Positions 8,620 to 17,772 of a stretch of DNA of 22,079 bases are shown here, piece after piece. The notes under the pieces were generated by a model. It did not search any database and was not told the DNA's origin. It saw only the letters and a list, made by a program, of their open reading frames with translations. The DNA is from Hygrocybe punicea (lineage: Eukaryota; Basidiomycota; Agaricomycetes; Agaricales; Hygrophoraceae), in contig CAUVYJ010000026.1 in NCBI GenBank assembly GCA_963556145.1, forward strand, positions 1 to 22,079, given 5' to 3'. The stretch's first letter is position 1. Each line of letters opens with the position of its first letter. The position numbers and the translations under genes are program-made.

Positions 8620-11600
8620 TTAACTGTCTATAGAAACCTGGATAACACTGTGCAGGGCTTGTCCAATAGCTTCATCCTCCTCATCGGCCACTTCATCTTC
8701 ATCCAGCTCAATGTCCTCTGTATCGGGGTGTGATTGGGTGGGGTCTTCATCGTCTTCGGCATCGCTTTCTGTTGTGGTCTCCACATCACTGTGAGCATGT
8801 TGACCAGGGGTGATTGTACCGGTGAAACCATGTAGCTTTGCAATATTCTTGAAGCGGTGCATGTGTTGTCCATCAAATCGACAGCGTTCTGTGCGATACA
8901 ACTTGATTTGGTGTGATAGAAGGGGATCTAATTCTCGATATTGGGCTTCCTTCTTGCGTAAGTAGCGTCGCTCGTCTCGGATGTAAGTAATCACCCTAGG
9001 GATCTCAATGTTGAGACGGTCAATTTCTTCCTTTGCTCGCTGAATTTTGAAATACAAGTCCATAGCCATGCGACCAGCTGGGCGTGCCCAAGGGCGTGTC
9101 CGAACATCCTGTCGGGCGTCTCGTAAGAGGTCGAATTCAGAGAGAAAGACATAATTGACAACGTCTTTCCACTGCAGAGTTGGTCGGGGCGGGTCAATTT
9201 CTTGTGCTGCAGCATTGTAACGGTCCAAAGCAGCCCGGACAGCCTTGGAACGTGCTTGGAGAGCTTTCGCAATGTGTTTACGGAGCTTGTATCCTAAGCA
9301 CATAGTAAGCGGTCACTGTCAATATAAAGAATACATTTCATACCTGTCTGGGACATATTCATTTTTGTAAGCTCAAAAATCCGTGCAACCACCAGGCTCT
9401 CGAGATTATCGAGCGCTTTTTGATATTTTCATGCCACAACAAGTTTGGCTGCCGCCCGCCAATTAGGGCTCCCAATCTTCCACCGCTCCGTGATTTCGAG
9501 TTTCTTCTCCAGATCCTGCACAGATTGCAGGTTTTTTTCATAGACTTCAAGTGCATGACGACGGTTAGTCTCTAGTGAACGAGTGTTATCGCGATTCCCT
9601 CGCGACATGGTCTGAGGTGTAGCTTGTACCCATAACTGCTGAGCCGCTTCAAGGGTTTTCCTACTGCACATCAGTTTGTCATAGTCAATAAGAAGTCAAC
9701 CACATACTGGCTCGCTTGGAGAGCAACCAGCTTTTGACAGTATTCCATCTCTAAGGTCTCAACCACTGGCTCGGTTTTCAAACCCTGCAGGTATTCTCTC
9801 TCTTCGGAGAGCCATCTCTTGAACACAGAATCATCATCAATGGAAAGATCCCTCTTGGCCTTTTCCAGGGCAATGGGGGCGGTGCGGAGAATCTCGAGTG
9901 CTCGTTTGTAGTTATTTAGGAGGAACGTGCCTTCGGAATCAATTCAGCCTGGTGATCAATAATAAGAAAAACCTTACGTACTCAGGGACTGATAAATATC
10001 TGTCTTGTCCATGTGCTGAAAATAGGTAACAATGTCTTGGTGGCGATGGAAACGGCTTGAATGGCGCTGCGAAGCTGCCAGTGCATTTGATCGAGAGAAT
10101 GCAGGCTCACAACCCTCAAGGTCTTCAAGGCCAAGTCCTTCGGTATATGTTGCAAGGTGCGAAAGCTGGCAAATTCGGTTATGTGCGTGCCCATGGAAGG
10201 CACCAACAAGGGATGTGTAATTTTGTCGAAGTGCCTGAGGTCCGAGATCACTTTGATTAAGTGTGGTGGAAAATTTGCAGCCGATATCATAGCCCCCGCC
10301 AAGGTTCGAGCCAAAAATATTGATCATTTTTTCAACCACGGCGAGTGGATACTTAGCCCTATGCATTATAAATGCTATTAGCAAGAATTACCTGAAAAAT
10401 TATTTAAAAAAAGCTCACAACTCGCCGCTGCGCACCATGTCAACAATCACAAGCGTAAAACCATGCCGACATAGTGCAAGAAAGATCCCAGTCTCGTCAA
10501 ACACCCCCCACATATGTTTGGTGACATCCGTAGACATATTGTGCCAGCGGTGAGCACAGGGATTCAGTTCAGTGGTTGGGTCCAAGTCATCTGTGTCATT
10601 CTGGGTTTCACGGCCTCAGAGAGTGGGCATGTAGATATTTCTCAAGAGCACATACCTTTGTTGTTTGAGTCGGCATCATTTCTTGCTCAACATCTTTAGC
10701 CCACTTATCCACATCATCTCTCGGTATGTAGTAATCTGTCTTCAGTGTACGAGGGTCGTAACGTTCAATAACTGGTCCAATTTGTTCTTCGGTAACTTCA
10801 TCAGGGGATCCACGCCGGAGGATTCGTTTCAGGGAATCATTGCCATCCATGGTAAATAGCATGTTGAACTTCAGCGTACGTTCATCTTTGAGTTTGTACG
10901 TACAGGCAGGGCATGCGTTGCCCAAGCGCCAGTCATGGGAGTCACGTTGAAGGGCAGCCCGGACAAGAGAGTCGACCCTGCGCCATATATCTAGATACAG
11001 ATCATATGCGATTGAAAATTGCTGTGAAAGCCAACGCTCAAAGGGTACCTGGTGCTTTATGTTGAGAAAGTAAGGATTGATAGCAAACTGGTCTTACTGA
11101 GTGCATATCGCAAAGTGTCTTAACATACGACTGAACCGAGACATGAGGGCAACGTAAATGTGAGAGGCGGAAAAACTCCATTGCACGGATGGTGATTGCA
11201 ACTGATGGATTCAAGGGGGAACATGGAAGATAACCTTGCCGGACGAGGCAGGCTGCGATTGTTGGGTCTGTTGAAAGTATGGGTGCTCTTCGTAGCTGAA
11301 CGTCTTCTAAATGCTTAGTGTATGGAATTTCAAGAACATTAGGAGCTCTTACCAAATAGATCGACCACCCGCACAGCATGTGCATGTGTCGATGCGATGT
11401 CCTCATCCTCGTGTATAGAATCATCACGTTTGGCCTCTTTGAAACTCCACGTCATGTAAGCCTTGACAATCCCTTCAATTTGCTTCTCAAAAGCTTCAGT
11501 GCGTTTGCGTGTTCGGTCCCGGCGTGTCCGCCAATCTTTAGCACGTTTCCGCCTGACCAAAGATTGTTAAATATATATGCATTAAGATCATTGTATTCTT

Positions 11601-12013
11601 ACCTCCGGATTCCCGAAACAAGTGTCTCCAGCTCTTCCTCGACATCCTGCAGTTCACCGCCAGCGTGACTCAGCTCAATTCTTTCATCCCCTGCCAGTAT
11701 CTCGTCAAGCATCGCAAAATCAACATCAAGGTTGGATGGACTGTCTTCCATCACCATAGTGAGCAAATTTTCATCCTCTGTGACTGATAGTGAACTTTGG
11801 AAGACCATCGTGTGATATATCAGACATACCTGGCTGTGATGCTTGAATCTGATCAGCTGTGATAAGTTTTGCCGCTGTGATTTGTTTCCGCCCCAAGGTC
11901 TTGCTCTGAAGCCATGCCTTGGATTTATGGCGCGTTGAGATTTCCTTGACATACTTGGACGATGTGGAAGCCCGTTGACAAGGCATGAGGCGGATGTGGT
12001 CTGAGTCTGTCAC
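8620..12013 (-). CDS. KDZ transposase, one in-frame TGA
   Basis: DDE-type transposase of the Kyakuja-Dileera-Zisupton superfamily. Ten exons: 12013-11830, 11783-11603, 11552-11353, 11285-11098, 11048-10656, 10600-10419, 10358-9982, 9930-9708, 9663-9344 and 9293-8620. They total 974 codons including TAA, with consistent phases; only the third intron's acceptor is uncertain. Landmarks: basic RKRAKDWRTRR near residue 123; a cysteine-containing block around LVRQGYLPCSP (about 200); CPAC at 297-300; CAHRWHNM (397); GVFDETGIF with Asp417; DMVRSGE (436-442); GYDIGC with Asp467; LVGAFHGHAHNRICQL (493-508); LEDLEGCE ending at Glu527. Asp417, Asp467 and Glu527 are candidate catalytic residues (inference). 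The C-terminal part is coiled and ends in an acidic tail. TGA at 9429-9431 is codon 721; the frame is perfect on both sides, so it is probably a point nonsense change. Length is normal for the family. Confidence 0.9.
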
Positions 12014-12311
12014 ATGTGCCAGCTGGACTCGAAAGTCTTTTCCCGCACAAACAGAAACTCCCTACATGTTCACCTTCAATCCTCGTCTTTATGCATGAAC
12101 AGACTACTCCATAGCATGTTCACCTTCTTTCCTTCAGGTCTTTACTAACCCGTGTCTTTATATCTGTACACACAAATGAACAACTCCCGACATTATTTAT
12201 ATTGTGGTCTCTTATTGTGCAAACGCTTCTGTTCCATTTAATTGAGCAACATATTGCATACAAAAACAAATGGGTTGCAATATGGGAATGCAAGAAAAAG
12301 GGACACCAAAA
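12014..12311. promoter_or_regulatory. presumed transposase promoter region
   Basis: This 298-bp gap lies between the transposase start and the 3' end of the upstream minus-strand gene, so it should hold the transposase promoter. An imperfect duplication of CATGTTCACCTTC occurs near 12065 and 12117. No clear TATA box was recognised. Confidence 0.4.
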
Positions 12312-13128
12312 TCAAGTTGAGATAGGAGGGGGTAGAACAAAGATTTCCGAGGCCATATAATATCGAACAAATGAATGATTCGCCATGCTAAGGGAGTCTG
12401 CCTGTTCCATGACTCCTCCTGCCGCATCACCGATTCCTTTGAGAGCTTCAGTCCTAGCCAAATGAGTCAGAAACCAGTAACCCTCAGATCAATCAACAAG
12501 AACGTACTCTCCAATATAAACACCTGGATGTCTGCCCCGGACGACGACCCAATAGGTGTGCCTTGCATTTGGTCTGGGGTTCAAGGGCGTTCCCAGCGTG
12601 GAGGGCGTTCCTGGCATGGAGGGCTGAGCAGTGGTAGTCATTGTGTTTCCATTCCCAGGTGGGCCAACTCTGCCTGCCTGCTTAGCTCGCTCCCAAGCAG
12701 CATTGGCTTCTTGCAGAGAATTGTACCCGGTGTATCGGCTGTGCGGAAAGCCTGATGTTGCAGCGTTCGTCTCATCCCTGAAAGTTGGAATGTCAGGAAC
12801 AGTAGCAGACGAACTTGAAGGAATGCAACTTACCAGGTCGAGAAGACCCCAAGATGCCGCCCGTTGGTGACAACGTAAGCAACACGGCGTCCTCCGGATC
12901 TGGTGTGGGACTGAGCAGGAAGGGGACCCGAAGACCTCACTTGGACTTGTTGGCTGTATAGCGGTGGGCTGGGGTCATCATGCGATCCAACGGCCTCATG
13001 GGAGTCAGGAGAGCCGTTGTTTTCCATCAAAGTTACCGATGCCATTTGCAAGGCAATATCTAAGTAAGTAAGCACATAATTGTAAGAGAAGGGGCATTAA
13101 AAGAAGTAGAAATACCTGTTTTTTTCAT
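12312..13128 (-). CDS. RNase H1 N-terminal (viroplasmin-like) domain protein
   Basis: Four exons 13128-13116, 13059-12834, 12777-12508 and 12453-12312, with 54-56 bp introns, give 216 residues ending at TGA. Residues 66-110 (YVVTNGRHLGVFSTW, then SRYTGYNSLQEANAAW) match the RNase H1 N-terminal / caulimovirus viroplasmin fold, which binds RNA:DNA hybrids or dsRNA: a YVV strand, GRxxGVFxxW turn and a Y-x-x-F/Y...EA helix. Residues 155-216 begin YWVVVRGRHPGVYIG and look like a second, divergent copy. A Pro/Ser/Thr-rich linker joins them. No RNase H catalytic domain is present, so a binding rather than cleaving role is inferred. The first exon is short; the frame stays open upstream to an ATG at about 13239, so a longer N-terminus is possible. 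The gene lies inside the KDZ element and is divergent from the 594-aa gene. Confidence 0.75.
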
Positions 13129-13427
13129 AGCAGGACAGAACCGATTGTCGTGGGGAGAGAGAGAAGTAGCGGTTGGTAAGGTTATTTGAAAAAGGAAAAG
13201 TATGCTGGAAATTCCCGTCGGTTGTTGCTGAGTGAACATCAAACGGCATCGGAGACCTACCCCAAAAGAAAATCGGCAAATTTGGCCAAGTATGGTATGG
13301 ACATGTTCGTCTCGCTTGTCAGTGTAAATTAGGGACGCTGTGTTCTAAAAATAAATAAATACTCACTAGCCTAAGTAATCCCCCCAAATCAACGAACCAC
13401 AACCCAGTCAGAGACCATAAATCTGTG
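13129..13427. promoter_or_regulatory. shared divergent promoter region in the KDZ element
   Basis: The minus-strand RNase H1-N-like gene starts at 13128 and the plus-strand 594-aa gene at 13428, so about 299 bp must serve both. It contains an AAATAAATAAATA tract near 13350 on the plus side and a pyrimidine-rich run (CTTCTCTCTCTCCCC on the minus strand, near 13160). No further motif is recognised. If the longer N-terminus of the minus gene is used, the shared region shrinks to about 185 bp. Confidence 0.45.
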
Positions 13428-15427
13428 ATGAACAGCGGCAACCCTACTCCAGCAATTAATACCACAGACCCAGCTCCAGTGACAAGCAGTGGAGACCTTC
13501 CAGCGACGAATGGCGGAGACAAACCCACAACAAACGGCGGAGACCAACCCACAACAAACAGCGGAGACCCAGCGACGAATGGTGGAGACCTGAATCCAGC
13601 AGGGGGCATGGCAAATGGTGGGGGCCTGGCTTCAGCGGCAAGCACGGCAAATAGTGTGGACCCAGGCCCTGTGAGCGCCAGAGATGGCGGCATGATGAAT
13701 GGTCAAGCGCCAAATGGTGGAGACCTGGCTGGTGGGGACCTGACTCTAGTGGTGAGCCCAACGAATAGTGGAGATCCAGCTCCAGTGGCAAGCACGACGC
13801 AAGCAAGCACGACGAATAGCGTGGACCTGGCTCCAGCTGTCAGCACCACAAATGGTGGAGACCCAGCTCTGGCAGAGAGCAGCGGAGACCCCACTCCAGC
13901 AACTGCACCAGGAGGAACCAGCGAGACACAAGAAAATCAAAGTCATGAGGACGCACCAAGGGACAACAATTGGGCTACGAGGAACCCAACGTGGGATGTC
14001 ATACCTGCCCGATCCAGGCCGAAACGAAAACTCACCAAGGCACAGTTGGCATCGCGCAAACTGGCAGCTGAGAGCAAGAGCGCCAGCCGGGCTCTTCTCA
14101 TGCAGGATGTAGACAAATACCTTGAAGCGCTGGATGTCAAGGTGAAGGAGATTGCTGATGAGCACAACGTCAAACCAGAATTCGTGAAGAAGCTTATCAA
14201 TCCTGTTACAACATACAAAAAAACCCGCGCACCTACCCTGCCCAATGCGATTGCACACTTCAAAGCTATGGAAGTGAACGAGAGTGAGTTCTTGACGCTA
14301 AAGCATAGTACTTACTTGCTAATCACTAATACCAGGTTTACCAACGGGTGAAAAACTGAAGTTAGCAGAGCTCAAGAGGATGGCCAATGAAGATGACGCC
14401 TACAAAAATCTCTCCCCCGAAGAACAGAAACGCCTGAAAGATGAAGTTTTGAAGTATCGCGACCTGAAAAGAAGTGGTGCCCGACCCTCGAATCGTGCCG
14501 CCGCACAGGATATCCGATTCACAGTTGAAAACATTACTTCTGAGGTTAGGGCGACATTAGTATTTCATCTTGTATTACTCAGCTGATAAATCCGAATCAT
14601 TAGCTTGATAGTCTGTCAGAGCGCACGGGAATATATGCCTTTTTCTTCCTGAGCCGTGGCCATGTTGATGATGCGGCGAAACCGGCTTGGTTTGGGACTG
14701 CCGAGTGCGACATTTTCATGCGGGAAACATTGAACTTGGATCCATTGGACATTACGCGAATGTTCGAACAGTGGGCTTGTGCAAGGGAAAAAAGTAAGTG
14801 TTGCTCCGAGTCATATAATGTCGTTGTCGGCCGACGTACGTGACAGATACTGTTGACCACGATACTCTGGCATCCGTTCGGAAGGAATGCACCAAGATGA
14901 TACTCACTGGCCTTCGTAAGTATTCCAACACTTGTATTGTAGAGCTCTGACTTCCACATCACACAGGTATGGCAACAGGTTCGAAAAAAGTTGACATGAA
15001 CTATGCTAACTACGACACGGCCATTGTTGAGCGCTACAAGGTCAAACTGGTGGGGTGGACATATGAGAAATTTGTCAATCCGTCACATATTGGCACAATG
15101 ACTGACATTTGCAGGCTCCGTGATGCCTTGAAATGTGGGGAGTGCAAATGGACCAAACTAGACAAGCATCAACTTCAAGCGCACCTGAACGATATCAAAA
15201 ACCGTCAAGGGAACGGAGAGGTCATCGGAAAGCCGCGCCGTGAACGATCAGACAAGGGAAAGTCTCGTAAACGAAAGAATTTGTCTGACGATGAAGATGA
15301 TGAAAATATACCGCCTCGTCGCACTGGGAAGCAGAAGGCCGGGCCCTCCAAGTCAAGCATGGTGGCCAGGAAGAAGAGGAAGATTGTCGAGTCATCCGAC
15401 AATGACTCCACTGATGACAGTGACTAG
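13428..15427 (+). CDS. 594-aa accessory protein of the KDZ element, function unknown
   Basis: Exons 13428-14283, 14336-14544, 14604-14793, 14847-14915 and 14967-15427, with introns of 51-59 bp, give 595 codons including TAG; no lesions. I do not recognise a named domain. Residues 1-175 are low complexity, rich in Asn, Gly, Asp, Thr and Pro, with a degenerate TNGGDxPTTNGGD repeat. From residue 180 (NNWATRNPTWD) the sequence is ordered, with a basic PKRKLTKAQLASRKLAA helix. Then come LPTGEKLKLAELKRMA (286-), KRSGARPSNRAAAQD, LSERTGIYAFFFLSRGHVDD, PAWFGTAECDIF, and DMNYANYDTAIVERYKVKLV (451-). The last 70 residues alternate basic and acidic blocks (KSRKRK, ARKKRK, SDNDSTDDSD), a likely nuclear localisation signal and disordered tail. 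The conserved blocks resemble a protein family repeated in mushroom genomes (from memory). A role in element DNA handling is inference from position only. Confidence 0.82.
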
Positions 15428-15544
15428 TGGGTTATACGTAGCACAAAGCAATTTGAATTCATATATATATATATGTGCTACTATGTTTGATTAATTTCAT
15501 TCTTTAAATTTGCTGCCCGGTATATCTCAAGATTTAGTGAAAAA

Positions 15545-15760
15545 GTCGAGCTCATCGCCTGACACGATGAGCTCAGGTATGGTTGCTGATGGCAACCACA
15601 ACGACTACAAACAGAGACCAAAACTACGCTCTATATTACCCCCACTCTACCTGAGAAATATAGGAGGAGGCCCTACCGCACCCTAAACCCCTCGACTTAG
15701 AGAGGGACACAGACCCTTGTCCACCTCTAATAGGAGGCGTTAGTTGGGCTTCACAGGTGG
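15545..15760. repeat. right terminal inverted repeat of the KDZ element
   Basis: The reverse complement of the left TIR. GAGCTCATCG (15548-15557) and CGATGAGCTC (15565-15574) repeat the 10-bp hairpin, and GGTTGC / GCAACC forms an adjacent perfect 6-bp stem. Against the left end, five of the six changes are transitions, and two are CG versus TG. Confidence 0.92.
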
Positions 15761-15766
15761 TCAGGT
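15761..15766. other. target-site duplication TCAGGT, right
   Basis: Identical to 8319-8324 and immediately outside the right TIR. Flanking bases beyond the six do not match, so the duplication is six bases long. Confidence 0.85.
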
Positions 15767-17088
15767 CGATCCATTTTGTATTCTGATTACATAGCTTTCC
15801 AACTAGAAGGTGTGAAGTACAAGGTTCCGAAAAGTGTCAAAGTTTGTTGATGGAAGAACTTTGCAACGTGGGTCACCGTGACTCGGAGTCCATTTACTTC
15901 TTCAAGTTGTCTAACTAAACATCGTCGTACTAGACCTAACGGTCCTAATCATTCACCTCCACGGCTCCCGCCTCCTTTATGACCTACCCAGATCGCCCTT
16001 GAGGTTGCAAACGAAACGGAAATGGGGTACACTAACCCGGCACAACGACGACATGAACGGCCGCGATCGCAAGCCACGACCGGCGCAGTATCCCACCTGC
16101 AGCTTCAAGAGTTCCCACAATGAGGGGCTAAAATGCGCAGCATAGCGTGGTGCATCTACCTCGCTGCTTCTTCTTACTCTTATCAAATTATATCAATACT
16201 ACTTGTACACGGTGTTTCAGCGCTTCACAACGACGTCGACGAAATTGTGGCCGGGACGGTGGTGCGCCTGTTGCCGAGCAGGTCCTCAACCACGTCCTAT
16301 GCAACGTCAACCGCGGAAATCGGTTAGTAAACTTGCCTATATTGCAAGTAATTCAACTAATTATTGCATCAGGGCTTTTTCTACCACGAGATCGACTCTG
16401 TGGACCCCCAATCTCGACAACTACAATTCCATCAACCAGATTTCGTCAGTTGACGCCAACCATCGCCTCGCGCTGAAGCATCGCCGTGAAATCGTGCACC
16501 GCACGGTGTTAAACGACGATCGAGGGGAACTTTATCCAATGCAGTCGGTCTATCATCACCACCTACCACACACCGCCAACCGTCGCAACGCCGCGCAATC
16601 AAGCACGGCGCAATGTCGTCTGATGACGTTGGAAGGAGTTCTTTGCTGATGGAATGCAGCTAGGAGGTCTACCTTCAACTCCACTTACCACATTTCGCCA
16701 ACCGTAACCTCTCGACGAAGCAAAACTCCAGATTCAAACACGGCCTGATGGACAACGCGATTTTGAGGGTAGAGAACGAGGTTTGCGGTTGTAGAGCCCC
16801 ACTCTCGCACACCGCCTCCCCAACAACCATCACCTCCAACCATCACCTTCTACCTTTGCAGCACCATGTGTGACCGAGCGCCTTACCGTGCAACGGAGGG
16901 TCTCAGATCCCATATTCACACACACTGGAGGAGTGGGGCATGAGATGGCCAGGAAAGACAGCCCTGTGGTCATCATGTAAACCCAACACCGTCGCTTTCT
17001 ACGCCATACGGTCGACTTGAATTCGCACCGCATATCGCAGAACATTTTTATGCTTATTAACAACTTAGTAGAGGGGAATAGGAGACAA
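15767..17088. other. no gene recognised
   Basis: Open frames of 60-150 codons occur in all phases but show no domain, splice logic or consistent codon use. The sequence is rich in CACCGCCAACC / CCATCACC-type C-rich motifs from about 16560 to 16860, as if derived from an old degenerate repeat. Nothing further can be supported. Confidence 0.5.
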
Positions 17089-17480
17089 GACGGTAGGGCA
17101 CGAGAACCCTGCCGTCACCACATCACCGTCACTCAGCGTCGCCTAGCGTCTCCGACCTCACAACTGCCTTCCTTTGAGCTAGCGCCGTGCAGGTATTTTC
17201 GATTGGCTGGCCTTAGCACGACGTACGAGCGGGGTGGGACTCGAGACGGCAAGGTAAGGGTGCTTTGCCGTCGTCTCGTGTACATGTACTTCTACCGCCA
17301 TCCTTTCCGCCGCCATTTCCAGCGTTTTGACCCACCATTTTTAATATAAGCGAGGCTGGCACACTAGACGGCAGGGCAATAGGGCCCTGCCGTCGTCCTA
17401 TCTACTTAAACTGCCAACCACCGCCGTTTCGCCACCGTCACCTTCGTTTTGACCTAGTGCCGTGCCACTCGCGCGGCACT
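17089..17480. repeat. array of four GC-rich hairpins
   Basis: Hairpin arms: 17089-17098/17107-17116 (GACGGTAGGG / CCCTGCCGTC, one wobble); 17245-17252/17265-17272 (GACGGCAA / TTGCCGTC); 17367-17377/17384-17394 (GACGGCAGGGC / GCCCTGCCGTC, perfect, 6-nt loop); 17456-17462/17474-17480 (AGTGCCG / CGGCACT). The second and third are parts of a degenerate repeat about 122 bp long that also shares GTCGTC, ACTT, CCGCC and GTTTTGACC landmarks. Arms are conserved as pairs while the loops differ. Confidence 0.7.
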
Positions 17481-17772
17481 GTCCACCCAGATGTTTTTTG
17501 TTGAGATACGAGAAGGTTATCTCCTTCGGTCAAAGCATTCTATAGGACCAACATCCCTACTCCCCAGAGCGGAACCGTGGCGATGAATAAAACAAAACTT
17601 GTTCGCAAAGGAGGCCAACCAATCGCGAATACCCACTGGCCAAAATATAGAAACCAGGCATGGTAAACGAGGGTGTAAACGATAGGGAAAAGGTTATGAA
17701 ACCGGTAGTTTAGAGCCGTGTATGCTTGCAGGGATATCAACAAGACTGGCCGGCGCGAAAGGGGGAAAGGAC

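Larger units (their letters stand above)
8325..15760. mobile_element. complete KDZ-type DNA transposon, 7,436 bp
   Basis: Bounded by long terminal inverted repeats with outer ends CCACCTGTGAAGCCC and GGGCTTCACAGGTGG, and flanked by a 6-bp target duplication TCAGGT. It encodes a Kyakuja-Dileera-Zisupton (KDZ) transposase on the minus strand plus two accessory genes. The accessory genes are an RNase H1 N-terminal-type protein on the minus strand and a 594-aa protein on the plus strand. The TIRs differ at only six positions in 216, so insertion is fairly recent. KDZ elements are known to be abundant in mushroom-forming fungi and to carry extra genes. TET/JBP dioxygenases are a reported passenger, but no such gene is present here. 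The transposase has one nonsense codon, so this copy may depend on another for mobility. Confidence 0.92.

Noticed and set aside
3120..9431. Reassigned TGA codon (alternative genetic code)
   Set aside because: Two of the three genes carry other lesions, and one intact gene (12312-12314) appears to end in TGA; nonsense by C-to-T change is simpler.
8325..15760. TET/JBP dioxygenase passenger in the KDZ element
   Set aside because: Neither accessory protein shows the HxD...H iron-binding pattern expected of that family.
16133..16649. Frames of 64-148 codons right of the KDZ element
   Set aside because: No domain, no splice consistency and a C-rich degenerate composition; likely chance frames.
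17089..17480. CRISPR-like array
   Set aside because: Spacing is irregular, arms rather than whole repeats are conserved, there are no cas genes, and the genome is eukaryotic.
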